NCBI RefSeq assembly: GCF_900116295.1
Contig: NZ_FPAF01000001.1
Span: 186,001 to 250,000 of the forward strand
Source: Bacillus sp. 103mf
Lineage (GTDB): Bacteria > Bacillota > Bacilli > Bacillales > Bacillaceae_G
Direction of reading: 5' to 3'
DNA: 64,000 bases
This document shows, in pieces, positions 34,547-43,576 of this stretch. Numbering within the stretch: position 1 is the first letter of the stretch; every line of letters begins with the position of its first letter. The notes beneath the pieces were generated by a model, which saw only the letters and a program-made list of their open reading frames with translations, was not told the DNA's origin and did not search any database. The position numbers and the translations under genes are program-made.

Positions 34547-36349
34547 CTAGACGCTAACTTCTACCTGATTTCCTAACAGCTTACTAAACATACCTTTTTT
34601 TTCTTTTGCCAATTGGATAAAGGCTCCTTTTTGAACGATTTCTCCCTTGTCTAATACAAGCACTTGATCAGCATTACGTATCGTTGATAAACGGTGGGCA
34701 ATAACGATAATAGTCATCTTTCCTTTTAATCTTTCTAGAGCAGTTTGAATTTTCGCTTCATTTTCCGTATCTAACGCACTTGTCGCTTCATCTAGCACTA
34801 GAATCGAAGGTTTTCTTAAAATAGCTCGTGCTAGTACAAGTCGCTGTCGTTCGCCTCCAGAAAGCCTCACTCCGCGATCTCCAATGAATGTATCCAGTCC
34901 TTGCGGAAGTCTTCGTACAAATTCAGCAGCTGCCGAAAATTCCAACGCTTCCCAAATTTGTTCTTCACTTGCATTTGGTTCAATCATCAACAAATTTTCT
35001 CTTATGCTTGCATTGAATAAAAATGGATCCTGCGGAACATAACTAATAGATTTTCTTAATGACAATAAATTATCACTTGTGAGCGGAGTACCATCTATTA
35101 ATATTTGTCCTTTTTCTGGCTGCATGAGTCCCATTAAAATATCAATTAAGGTACTTTTTCCAGCTCCCGAAGGACCGACAATAGCCGTCATGCAGTTGGA
35201 AGGTATCTCGAAATTGATATTTCGAAGAGCATATAAGGATTCCTGCGAGTTGTAGCGGAAATACATATTCCGGCATTCAATTCCTTGTTCTATAGACATC
35301 GGTTTTACATCTTTGTATTGTCGTTCTATATCCTGCAGTTCCGCGGCTTTGTTGCATTCTTCCTGCAATTCGATTAAAGACTTAAAAGCAGGAACACTTG
35401 CAGCAAGTTGTTCCAGGTTAGACTGAATAGTTGTAAATCGCGGCCATAATCTAGAAAAAATAAGGATAATTAATATTAATTGCGCTGGCTGAGCTTGGAA
35501 TAGTTTTACAGATGCAAAAACAAGAAATGCAATTAGAATAGACGATGTAACTTTATAAAAAAGTTGTGAGCTATTTTTCAATTTAATAAATGCCAGTTGC
35601 TCTTGCTCTATCTTTTGGCACCAAGTATGCAACCATGTATATCTAGACTCTTCCAACATATTACTTTTAATATCTTTAACTCCATTAAAATAGTCTGTTA
35701 TACCCCCAAGATAACTTCTGGCTATCTCAGATGTTCGATTTCCTAGCGCTCTTGACTTTTTTATAAAATGTCTAGAAAAATAGGCAAGTACTAAACCAGC
35801 GAATAGTACAAAAATTGTTATCTTTACAGATAACCATAAGGCGATTCCAAACTGTATTAGTGTAAAAATAAGAGCAGTTAACATCTGAAAAAATAAATTT
35901 GTTCCATTTACAACGCGTCCTAATTCATCGGTCATTGCACTGATAAGATCAGACTTCCTCTTTTTCACAAAGAAAGTCCAATTAGCCTGTAATAAAGCAC
36001 GATAAATTTCCAATCTTATATGATTTGTAAAATTTATAAGAATTTTTGTATTGCGAAGGGTAAGATTTTGCTGTAAGAGGGACTGAGCTATTACCAAAAA
36101 GATATAAATGCCTAAAATAAGCAACAAACTTATTGTTTCAGGAATATTGTGCAGAAATTTAAACATCTCTGGAACTGGAGTTGAACCATTATTTACTTTT
36201 ACAACTCCACTGATACTTATCATAGGAATTAATAAAAGAATTCCTATTCCCTCCAAAAGACTGACTAAAGCCATCCCTAATAAATTTATATACAATATTT
36301 TCCCAGAAAAAGAATGTAACTTCTTTGCAAAATATAAGAGATGTTCCAC
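34547..36349 (-). CDS. Lasso peptide ABC exporter (D protein)
   Basis: A 600-residue ABC half-transporter, six membrane segments (about 15-315) and a nucleotide-binding domain with Walker A GPSGAGKST, signature LSGGERQR and Walker B ILVLDEATSALD, so a homodimer with two working sites is expected. There is no N-terminal C39 peptidase, in line with leader removal by the separate B proteins. The start is GTG with GAGGAGG upstream. Last gene of the lasso operon; it presumably exports the mature peptide and gives self-protection. Confidence 0.88.
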   Translation of the reverse strand: MEHLLYFAKKLHSFSGKILYINLLGMALVSLLEGIGILLLIPMISISGVVKVNNGSTPVPEMFKFLHNIPETISLLLILGIYIFLVIAQSLLQQNLTLRNTKILINFTNHIRLEIYRALLQANWTFFVKKRKSDLISAMTDELGRVVNGTNLFFQMLTALIFTLIQFGIALWLSVKITIFVLFAGLVLAYFSRHFIKKSRALGNRTSEIARSYLGGITDYFNGVKDIKSNMLEESRYTWLHTWCQKIEQEQLAFIKLKNSSQLFYKVTSSILIAFLVFASVKLFQAQPAQLILIILIFSRLWPRFTTIQSNLEQLAASVPAFKSLIELQEECNKAAELQDIERQYKDVKPMSIEQGIECRNMYFRYNSQESLYALRNINFEIPSNCMTAIVGPSGAGKSTLIDILMGLMQPEKGQILIDGTPLTSDNLLSLRKSISYVPQDPFLFNASIRENLLMIEPNASEEQIWEALEFSAAAEFVRRLPQGLDTFIGDRGVRLSGGERQRLVLARAILRKPSILVLDEATSALDTENEAKIQTALERLKGKMTIIVIAHRLSTIRNADQVLVLDKGEIVQKGAFIQLAKEKKGMFSKLLGNQVEVSV

Positions 36350-36362
36350 TATTTTGTCCTCC

Positions 36363-37550
36363 TCATGATAATTCGTGCTTTCTTACTCTTCTCCAGATGC
36401 ATAAAATAGGACGTAAAGGAAAGTACAACATATGAAGTTGCTTAGGTAACGGCAATGTTTCAGCATCAATTGGATAGGGATAAAGGCAACTCATAGTATA
36501 TAAAAACTTTTGCTGATAAGACATTAATGAAAATAAGTGACGACTATGGTACATTGCTACATCATCTGGAACTGGATCTGTATGTAAGTTCACCATTCTT
36601 TCCAAATAAAATACTGCTTCCTGCGCTAACGTCTTCGGACGGTTTCCAGATAACAATGGTTCCACTTCTTCAATTAATGGAGTTTTTAGTAACTGCGAAG
36701 TTAAAAACAATGCTTGACCACCTATATGGAAGTAATAATTTTTCTTCAATAACTTAATAGTTTTTTCCCAATCAAGTTGTTGCTTTACAATTTGATTAAT
36801 GTCTACTAACCAACGCAGCCTTGACCAGCCATGACGTGCACCATGAGAAACTAGAAATAAAAATAGATCCTCTCTACCTAAAATGTAAACAGGGGTACTA
36901 GTAAGAGAACTTATTCTCTTTCGATTCCATAGTTCCTCAAAATGTGGTTCCTTTCCTGGACCAGGATTTAATCTCCAATGAATTTCGATCTTAATGTTCT
37001 TCTGAGGATGAACATATGTTACATGATGATGTCTCCATTTCCAGTCGTTTAAAACGCTCTCAATATAATCATCTTTAACATAGCCAAGGTTTAATAAAAG
37101 TTCTTCCGCTCTATCAAGATTATGTAAAGGAATGAGAACATCCAAATCACTCGAGGTACGTAGAGAAATATCACCATAAAGATCATCAGCAAGTACAGGA
37201 CCTTTTAAAACAAGGAGACGAATTTCGTTTTGAGCAAACAATTTACTCACTTGTTCCATTTCTGCACTTAAATAAAGCATTTGAAATGTATTCATCTTAA
37301 AATATTGATGTAAAGTTTGCATGACATGTACAGGAATCAACTTTTCATCCAGCTCTTTCATCTTTGGATAAATGAACGAATAAACACGGTGATGCATTGT
37401 TAATTCGAGAAATTTATCCCAATCAATGTTTGCAAACCAAGCCTTATCGATTTCTTGTAGCTCCGCAGCAGTTTCTCTTTTCATGATTTCAAGCTGCAAT
37501 TTGAGCTCCTTAGCCACACATCTTAAATCAAGCCCACAACTATTATGCAT
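36363..37550 (-). CDS. Nucleotidyltransferase family tailoring enzyme of the lasso operon
   Basis: A 395-residue protein of the nucleotidyltransferase family (PF14907 type). The region LLVLKGPVLADDLYGDISLR and TSSDLDVLIP has the G-x-x-L...DxD pattern that binds metal and nucleotide. Homologues occur in Firmicutes lasso clusters together with an HprK-like kinase, where, as far as I recall, they further modify the phosphate placed on the peptide C terminus. The ATG at 37550 has AAGGAG upstream. It lies 13 bp before the exporter gene. Confidence 0.85.
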   Translation of the reverse strand: MHNSCGLDLRCVAKELKLQLEIMKRETAAELQEIDKAWFANIDWDKFLELTMHHRVYSFIYPKMKELDEKLIPVHVMQTLHQYFKMNTFQMLYLSAEMEQVSKLFAQNEIRLLVLKGPVLADDLYGDISLRTSSDLDVLIPLHNLDRAEELLLNLGYVKDDYIESVLNDWKWRHHHVTYVHPQKNIKIEIHWRLNPGPGKEPHFEELWNRKRISSLTSTPVYILGREDLFLFLVSHGARHGWSRLRWLVDINQIVKQQLDWEKTIKLLKKNYYFHIGGQALFLTSQLLKTPLIEEVEPLLSGNRPKTLAQEAVFYLERMVNLHTDPVPDDVAMYHSRHLFSLMSYQQKFLYTMSCLYPYPIDAETLPLPKQLHMLYFPLRPILCIWRRVRKHELS

Positions 37551-37571
37551 GATATTCTCCTTCAAGATTTT

Positions 37572-38024
37572 TTAACCAATTTTTCTAGCAAATTTACTAA
37601 CTACAGTGAACCTCTTCATTTCTTCTGCTCCAGTAATATAAAAAGGACCGCTACGCAACCATGCATGAGCAATCATATTTCCGTTTTCATCCTTCGCAGT
37701 TCCTAAATATAGTGTACTCTCCATTTGTCGTCTCTCTAGCATTTTCATACCAGCTATTGCCCTTACAAGACACTTACTTTCCCAAAAGGTATGACGGCTC
37801 ATAATATGTATTGCTTCGGAAATATCTCTCAATACGAATTTATTAGACTCATTATAACTTAAAGATGTTTCATTCATAGGAACACCTAGTGTAGGAGCAA
37901 TCTTAGAGAATGGCCTACCTTTAAGAATACGAGCCCATCCCAAATAAATATAAGCCTCTATAAATAAAAACATTGTTTTCATATCTAATGAAAGAAACGT
38001 TCGTATCTTTTTTATTATATTCAT
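37572..38024 (-). CDS. Lasso peptide leader peptidase (B2, transglutaminase-like)
   Basis: A 150-residue protein of the Transglut_core3/B2 family, a cysteine protease that removes the leader of the precursor. The catalytic Cys lies in FWESKCLVRAIAG and the His in MIAHAWLRSGP, with the family's usual spacing of about 35-40 residues. It works together with the RRE protein (B1) encoded just upstream. The start at 38024 (MNIIKKIRTFL) follows a weak GGGAAG site. Confidence 0.88.
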   Translation of the reverse strand: MNIIKKIRTFLSLDMKTMFLFIEAYIYLGWARILKGRPFSKIAPTLGVPMNETSLSYNESNKFVLRDISEAIHIMSRHTFWESKCLVRAIAGMKMLERRQMESTLYLGTAKDENGNMIAHAWLRSGPFYITGAEEMKRFTVVSKFARKIG

Positions 38025-38063
38025 ACACACTTCCCTACTTCTTATCTAGGATAAAATACTAGA

Positions 38064-38369
38064 CTACTCGGCTGCCTCTTCTACGATTTCAATCAAAGCT
38101 TCATCTAACAAGAGCTCTAAAAAAGAAATAACTTGCTTTTCACATGTAGATTGATCTATCTCATACTCTTGCATTAATTCAGTAATCACTTTAGTAACCG
38201 ATATTGGTTTCTCTATAAGCCCCCATATAGTTCCACCTACTTCACCTAAATTGTAGTATTTCCCATTAGAAATACTTAACATCACTTTTTCTCCATCCAT
38301 ATCACTTACTATATTCCCTGGGACTTGTGTAATAAATTGATTTAATAAAATATCCTGTTTTTTCGACAT
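38064..38369 (-). CDS. Lasso peptide RRE protein (B1, PqqD-like)
   Basis: A 101-residue PqqD-fold protein, the precursor-recognition element of split-B lasso systems. Typical features are the N-terminal strand region (FITQVPGNIVSDMDGEKVML), then YYNLGEVGGTIWGLIEKPIS and the helical VITELMQEYEIDQSTCEKQV. It should bind the leader of the 51-residue precursor and deliver it to B2. The ATG at 38369 follows AAGGAGAA and overlaps the kinase gene end. Confidence 0.9.
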   Translation of the reverse strand: MSKKQDILLNQFITQVPGNIVSDMDGEKVMLSISNGKYYNLGEVGGTIWGLIEKPISVTKVITELMQEYEIDQSTCEKQVISFLELLLDEALIEIVEEAAE

Positions 38370-38372
38370 CAC

Positions 38373-39299
38373 TTATTCTCCTTTATTTACAGTGTTTATT
38401 ACTAGGTCAACTAGTTGCGGAGCACTAAATCCAGACAACGGTCGACATAATCGATAAACAGCCAGCTTATTTACAATATTTGTAGAGATGTGAAAGTGCC
38501 AATCCATTAATCCTAAACGTGGAATAATAAAATTACGATAAGTTTGACGGAAAATGGTATGTAAACGTTCAAGTTTTTCAACTTGTTGTATCTCAACTAT
38601 TTCGTTCTCTGTCTTCACTAGTTCAAATACACCCGCAAGTGGTACTGGGGTAGAAAAGTAATGAGAAGAAACTGGGACACTATATTTATTTTCTCTACCA
38701 TATATTGATTTATATTGACTTTTATCCATACCAAAATTATCAAGACTCTCTTGCCACAACTTTTGCTGTGGATAAGATGGTGTGACAAAAGGAACATTCT
38801 CATGAGAAAGAGATACAGCGATTACATCATCACTTAGAAGTTTATATCCTCTCTTTAAAAAAGCTGAAGCCAACGTCGACTTTCCAGCCCCTGACTCACC
38901 TACAAAAGCATATGCTTTCCCATCAATTACTACAGCACTGCCATGCAGAGGAAGTATTTTGTTTTGCATCAATATTACACCCATACACGTTCCAAGAATA
39001 TAGAGACGGACCAAACTATCATCAGCACCATCGAGTGGGCAAACTGTTATCCTTTTTCCCTCTTGAGCGGAAAAAAAACCTACATCAGGAACATAAAACA
39101 TCACTTGATCATCTTTAACAACATGTTTAAATGGTGTATCTACTAATTCAGAGGGAAAACTCGATATATTATCAATTAGAATTTCAATGTCTATTGAAAC
39201 CTCTTGTTCATTTATTTGATGTAATTCCGGCAAAGGAATATCACTTGAAATTTTGAAATCAAAGGCTTTATACATAACCTTTTTTCCAGTTTCTAGCAT
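38373..39299 (-). CDS. HprK-like lasso peptide serine kinase
   Basis: A 308-residue protein resembling HPr kinase. The P-loop GESGAGKSTLASAF follows the AYAFV strand, and KLLSDDVIAVS provides the acidic pair. In Firmicutes lasso clusters such kinases phosphorylate the C-terminal serine of the precursor; the precursor here indeed ends in Ser. Start taken at 39299 (TTGGAGTG upstream); an in-frame start at 39347 lies inside the hairpin between the precursor and this gene and is unlikely. Confidence 0.88.
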   Translation of the reverse strand: MLETGKKVMYKAFDFKISSDIPLPELHQINEQEVSIDIEILIDNISSFPSELVDTPFKHVVKDDQVMFYVPDVGFFSAQEGKRITVCPLDGADDSLVRLYILGTCMGVILMQNKILPLHGSAVVIDGKAYAFVGESGAGKSTLASAFLKRGYKLLSDDVIAVSLSHENVPFVTPSYPQQKLWQESLDNFGMDKSQYKSIYGRENKYSVPVSSHYFSTPVPLAGVFELVKTENEIVEIQQVEKLERLHTIFRQTYRNFIIPRLGLMDWHFHISTNIVNKLAVYRLCRPLSGFSAPQLVDLVINTVNKGE

Positions 39300-39331
39300 T
39301 ATTTTCACTCCAATATATCCATGGTTAAATG

Positions 39332-39370
39332 AAAGACCTTTATACAATAAAAAAGTATAAAGGTCTTTTT
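39332..39370 (-). terminator. Hairpin between precursor and kinase genes (attenuator)
   Basis: AAAGACCTTTATAC, a 9-base loop, GTATAAAGGTCTTT. In the operon direction it is followed by CATTT, a poor T run, so it would end only part of the transcripts. This raises precursor mRNA over downstream enzyme mRNA, a common RiPP arrangement. Confidence 0.65.
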
Positions 39371-39457
39371 AGCATATACGAACTTAAAAATAAGAACATT
39401 TTACATAGTTTCATAGATATACATTCAGTAAGATAAATTGTATATGCTACTCCTTAC

Positions 39458-39613
39458 TCAGCTAGTAAAGCGGTTCCAAGTATTAGGATCTTTTGGATCA
39501 ACAGGGTGACCAGGGTTATATGCTTCATCAGTATATGGACCATAAACTGTTGAAGCCATTGTCATGTTAACATCAAGTACTTCTAATACAGGTTGTTGCC
39601 ATTCCTTTTTCAT
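39458..39613 (-). CDS. Lasso peptide precursor
   Basis: A 51-residue peptide found by translating the gap between cyclase and kinase genes. The leader MKKEWQQPVLEVLDVNMTM carries the pattern W5-x2-P8-x-L10-x3-D14-x3-T18, the same spacing as in Firmicutes class II lasso leaders; Thr18 would be the penultimate leader residue. The predicted core then begins ASTVYGPYTDE and ends PKDPNTWNRFTS, with C-terminal Ser51 as kinase target. The first acidic core residues are positions 10 and 11 (D29, E30) under this cut, or position 9 if the cut falls after Ala20. A strong AAAGGAGGTGAG precedes the ATG. Confidence 0.88.
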   Translation of the reverse strand: MKKEWQQPVLEVLDVNMTMASTVYGPYTDEAYNPGHPVDPKDPNTWNRFTS

Positions 39614-39627
39614 ATTCTCACCTCCTT

Positions 39628-41526
39628 TCAAGTAAATTGTTGAATAAATCGATAAACAATTAAGCTACGCATTAAAATCTTATAATCAGGATCGATTGCA
39701 CGTTCTAAAAGAGGCCCCTCTTGAGCTTTTAATAGCGCTTTCTTTATTGCTTGACCATCTAAAAATTCTAAAGCTTTTTGGTCTGGACTCATTCGATGAA
39801 CCCAATCTGCTCCTTGTACACCTCGAATGTGTTGATTTAATCGTACTTTATCAGGCAAATACTTTTCGGTAGATCTACGAATCAACGCACGATCCAATCC
39901 ATTTTGTACATATTGTTCTTCTGGTACAGATAAACAATAACGAATCACACGTATGTCATTACTTGGATCGCGTTTCCACAATGAGTAGTGCAATGACAAT
40001 TTTGTTGCCACTGTATTACTTGCATTCCAGTGAAACAACTCTTCAAAGTGACTTTTTCTTTGTTCATATATGTTCGCTGCAGAAAACCATCCCGTTTCAT
40101 CAATTCCATATTCCCTAAGTTTATTAAACACATCCATCTTTTTTGCAAAATCCGGATTAATTACCATCGGAAATATATACGGCGTATCTGATGAGAATAG
40201 TCGATCAATAGACGGAAATGCCAACCTCGCAATGAATGGTAACCTCCGCAATCGAGCTCCACCTACATTTTTACTATATTGATGCAATTCTTGGGCTAGG
40301 CGAATCCACTTTAGCCTTTTTAAAAGAAGAGCATAATAATCCAGAGCTGATCCCCATGATATAGATAGATTTCCTCTTCCACCATTTAAAAGGACTCCAA
40401 CGTCTTCCTTGTACCCTTCCTCAAACATTCCTTTCATCCAAAAAGAATTCTCAAAGAATTTATATGGCATCTCCATTATTCCGAGGAAATCCGTTATTTC
40501 AGAAAATGGATCCCTTCCCTTAAAATCTAAATAATTGTCTTCTATACCTCCTACATATCGTACCGTTTCTTTAATAAGCGGTCGCTCATCCGGCATTAGA
40601 TGTTTAGGTGTAAAATCCTCAAAATCATTTGATGGTATGTAGCTAAATGTATGTAATGGTTTGTTTTCTTCACGTAAAACTTTGGCAGCAAAGCTCGCAA
40701 TAGAACCCGAATCCAATCCTCCGCTTAACTGTGCTCCAACTTGTCGGTGAGTTCGTACTCGAGATGTAACAGCCTCTTGAAAAACTTCTTGAAATGCTTC
40801 TACATACTCTTCATTTGACTTTAAGCGAAGCTTTCTTTCTGGAACTAGCGTACAATATCTCGAAAGCGTTACTTTATTCCCAACTACTATAATGCTATGA
40901 GATGGTGGTACTTGTTCTATATTTTTATAAGGCGTTATAGTGGTATCGGCTACATCAACCATTCCACATATAGCCAAATATTCAGCAAGCCACTGTTCAT
41001 TTAATTGCTTTTGAACATAAGGTAAAGACAGCAATGGCTGTATTGTCGTACAAAAAGCAAATTGTTGTTGATTGGAGCAATAATACAGAGTTCGGCTCCC
41101 AGAAAAGTCTCTTGCTCCAAACATTTTTCGATTTCGCTCATCCCAAATCATAAAAGCAAAATCGCCTACCAAATACTTAGGAGCTTCTTCCCCCCACTTT
41201 TGATAGGAAAGCAAAATTAACTGACTATCTGTTATCTTTTTTCTATCAGCATAATCCACTTGTAACCTCTCGAATAACTCCTCACGATTATCGATTATAG
41301 CATCTGCTGTAATCGCCAATTTCCTTTGGTAATCATAAAAAGGCAATTGTTCACCAATAGACTCCGGTGTGATCCATTGTGCGTGACAGCCAAGGAAAAC
41401 GCTTTCTTTGTGCCATATTTGAACATCATCAGCGGGATATTTTTGTAAATCCCTCATTAATCTAATGCCGTATTCAATCGGTATAGACTCGTTGTTAAAA
41501 TGTAAAATTCCAGTTATAGCACTCAT
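39628..41526 (-). CDS. Lasso cyclase (asparagine synthetase-like C protein)
   Basis: A 632-residue protein of the asparagine synthetase B fold that activates the side chain of an Asp or Glu by adenylation and joins it to the core N terminus. The ATP-pyrophosphatase motif is AQLSGGLDSGSIASF. The N-terminal glutaminase-like domain begins MSAITGILHFNN and so lacks the Cys2 nucleophile of true AsnB, as expected for lasso cyclases. Start at 41526 chosen for AGGAGGAAAAA; an in-frame ATG at 41610 has no site. First gene of the operon, with the precursor 14 bp downstream. Confidence 0.92.
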   Translation of the reverse strand: MSAITGILHFNNESIPIEYGIRLMRDLQKYPADDVQIWHKESVFLGCHAQWITPESIGEQLPFYDYQRKLAITADAIIDNREELFERLQVDYADRKKITDSQLILLSYQKWGEEAPKYLVGDFAFMIWDERNRKMFGARDFSGSRTLYYCSNQQQFAFCTTIQPLLSLPYVQKQLNEQWLAEYLAICGMVDVADTTITPYKNIEQVPPSHSIIVVGNKVTLSRYCTLVPERKLRLKSNEEYVEAFQEVFQEAVTSRVRTHRQVGAQLSGGLDSGSIASFAAKVLREENKPLHTFSYIPSNDFEDFTPKHLMPDERPLIKETVRYVGGIEDNYLDFKGRDPFSEITDFLGIMEMPYKFFENSFWMKGMFEEGYKEDVGVLLNGGRGNLSISWGSALDYYALLLKRLKWIRLAQELHQYSKNVGGARLRRLPFIARLAFPSIDRLFSSDTPYIFPMVINPDFAKKMDVFNKLREYGIDETGWFSAANIYEQRKSHFEELFHWNASNTVATKLSLHYSLWKRDPSNDIRVIRYCLSVPEEQYVQNGLDRALIRRSTEKYLPDKVRLNQHIRGVQGADWVHRMSPDQKALEFLDGQAIKKALLKAQEGPLLERAIDPDYKILMRSLIVYRFIQQFT

Positions 41527-41714
41527 TTTTTCCTCCTGTTTTGCAGCAAATAAGTAAAATCCAATCGGATAATGTGAGACGTCTATCAATGAGGTTTTCT
41601 TCATCTCCACCTATTTTCTATGGATTCCTCAGAATCTGAAGGTAAGGATTACTGACACGGGATAAATAATCGCTAATATGTAATTAATCCTCTATATTAT
41701 TATTGCTTATATTC

Positions 41715-41730
41715 GTTCTATTTAAAGAAC
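41715..41730. promoter_or_regulatory. SinR-type operator palindrome, site 1
   Basis: GTTCTATTTAAAGAAC: arms GTTCT and AGAAC with 6 bases between, the same 16-bp layout as the SinR site of the B. subtilis eps promoter. A further half site TGTTC follows at about 41740. Confidence 0.65.
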
Positions 41731-41813
41731 AATTCTGTTTTGTTCAATAAATATCACAAATAAAATCTACGAACTGATTCTATGCATATAATTTTTATTA
41801 TATTACTATTTTT

Positions 41814-41829
41814 GTTCTGTAAAAAGAAC
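41814..41829. promoter_or_regulatory. SinR-type operator palindrome, site 2
   Basis: GTTCTGTAAAAAGAAC, perfect GTTCT/AGAAC arms and the same 6-base spacing as site 1, 99 bp away. Confidence 0.65.
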
Positions 41830-42053
41830 GATTACAAGATATAAACTATCATTTCCTTTTTGTTATGTCAATTCATATCCCATATTTTCAGCAAAAAAGT
41901 TTTTATCGCTGAAGTTCATTATAGAGAATTTTCGTCTCAAAAGTATATTTTATCCATTTCTTCAACCCTTTGGATACAGACTGGGTTAAGAATGTACATT
42001 CTCTTGTTTAAACGAATATATTTTCCTGAAGGTAAACATTTTGGTTTATCTTC

Positions 42054-42069
42054 GTTCTGTATAACGAAC
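42054..42069. promoter_or_regulatory. SinR-type operator palindrome, site 3
   Basis: GTTCTGTATAACGAAC, one arm base changed (CGAAC), same 16-bp layout. Confidence 0.55.
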
Positions 42070-42628
42070 TTGTTTTCATTTTATATAATGATATTCTATT
42101 TGTAAATATTTTTTTTATATAATTCAAAATAAATATAACTACAGAACTATTCATCCCCCCTTCCTTTTTGCAATTTAAATACTAACAAAATTATTCGAAT
42201 ATTCTGCATTCTTTTTATTCCCTTTATTTTACAGGAGTAAATTATAAAAATAAACTAAAATTTCCATCAACGGGAGCTCAATCACATCTAAGTAGATATT
42301 TACCAGTAGTTTATCTCCCGCATAACTTCTTTATTTTCTTTCGAACTTTGAGATGGGGTAATACTGTTATGTTTCGTAAAAACGCTTACAATCTTAGGTG
42401 AAAAAATAATTAGAATGTTACTGTCAACATAATAAACAAGCTGTACAGAACATGTATATACGAATAAAAAATTCGTGTCATCATAAGAGGAATTAGTCTT
42501 CGTTGTTCTACTAAGTGATAATATTAGAGAATGAAAGGAAATCAATCTTTTTATGTGCAATTTTTAAATATAGATAAGCTACTTAACACATTTCGTACCA
42601 GAATAATAAAAAAGAATAAACCATTTTT

Positions 42629-42973
42629 TCACTTATCTATCGCTGAATTCTGCCACTTAATAAAATCAATTAATATTTTATAATCCCCGAGCTTTTCTTT
42701 ATTAATCCCTGCCTTTTTTAATTCATACACAAAATCAACCCACTCTTCTTCAATCTGCTGTTTTGTTTCCGTATTTGTTTTCGTTTCGAGTAATGTATTG
42801 AGATCTGCTTCTAATACCAACGCTATCTTTTCCATCACTTGGATAGACGGGTTCTGGTTTATACTTCTTTCAATATTACTTAAATAGGATTTTGAAATTC
42901 CAGCCCTTTCTGCTAATTCGGATAAAGTAAGTCCCCTTTTCTTTCGAAATTGATAAATATTTCTCCCAATCAT
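42629..42973 (-). CDS. SinR-like transcriptional repressor
   Basis: A 114-residue protein with the SinR plan: an XRE helix-turn-helix (residues 1-61, MIGRNIYQFRKKRGLTLSEL, then AERAGISKSYLSNIER and NPSIQVMEKIA) and a C-terminal SinI/SinR interaction region (about 76-110, EWVDFVYELKKAGINKEKLG, then FIKWQ). SinR represses biofilm and exopolysaccharide genes by binding GTTCTYT motifs. This copy has no SinI gene beside it and is probably a paralogue of the main SinR. The GTTCT palindromes between it and the lasso operon make that operon, and possibly its own expression, the likely target. ATG with AGGGAGGA 10 bases upstream. Confidence 0.88.
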   Translation of the reverse strand: MIGRNIYQFRKKRGLTLSELAERAGISKSYLSNIERSINQNPSIQVMEKIALVLEADLNTLLETKTNTETKQQIEEEWVDFVYELKKAGINKEKLGDYKILIDFIKWQNSAIDK

Positions 42974-43042
42974 CCGTTTATAGTCCTCCCTCTATAAATG
43001 CTCCTTAGTCCTATTTTTCTATATCCTATAATGTAAGGGAAA

Positions 43043-43215
43043 CTATATAAATCCATTTTGATTTTTCGACATATAGATTGCTGCTATGCAGAAAAAAGAG
43101 GCACCTGCATATGTGACAGAAACAGCACCTGACCGCTTCTGTACATGTTCAGATGCTTTCTCCCACCTAAATAAGAAAAGTTTTATGTCGATTTTTCAAT
43201 TTGCACTTATATATT
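43043..43215 (+). repeat. Dispersed repeat copy
   Basis: From TATATAAATCCATTTTGATT and TTTCGACATATAGATTGCTG to TTTTCAATTTGCACTTATAT, with a shorter middle. Lies 70 bp upstream of the SinR-like gene, so it overlaps its promoter region. The rest of 42974-43527 is AT-rich with no gene seen. Confidence 0.8.
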
Positions 43216-43527
43216 TCGTAAAAAACGTAAACTTATTAAGAAGTAGTAACGTAAAATAGATCATAAGTTGCACACCATTGAATATACACTTCCTTGTACT
43301 TATACAATTTAGCCAGGAGATTCAGTTCAGCATTATGTTTTCACTTTTAATATTTGCATACAAAAAGACAAAAAGCAATCAATATAATATTCATATATAC
43401 TTATAATCATATTTTATACAGGGATTTCCTTTACATTCAATTAAAAGAAAAATTAACCAAAAGGAAGGCCTTCATGAAAAGAAGATAGATCCCTCTGCTT
43501 TTTCTCGTATTTAACCCCCTTTCGGGT

Positions 43528-43574
43528 AAAAAGAACCTTCTGAATTTACACACCTCATTCAGAAGGTTCTTTTA
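43528..43574 (-). terminator. Terminator of the EpsL/M/N-like unit
   Basis: Minus strand AAAAGAACCTTCTGAAT and ATTCAGAAGGTTCTTTTT pair around a 12-base loop directly after the aminotransferase stop. Confidence 0.9.
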
Positions 43575-43576
43575 TT

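Larger units (their letters stand above)
41527..42628. other. Long regulatory region upstream of the lasso operon
   Basis: An 1100-bp stretch of about 75-80% A+T between the SinR-like gene and the cyclase gene. It holds three GTTCT-type palindromes (listed separately). Two open frames of 81-86 codons in it have no ribosome site and low-complexity content, so I see no gene. The operon promoter is presumably near the sites at 41715-41829. Confidence 0.6.

Noticed and set aside
41860-42560. Open frames of 81 (plus) and 86 (minus) codons in the lasso upstream region
   Set aside because: No ribosome sites, AT-driven composition, and one overlaps an operator-like palindrome.
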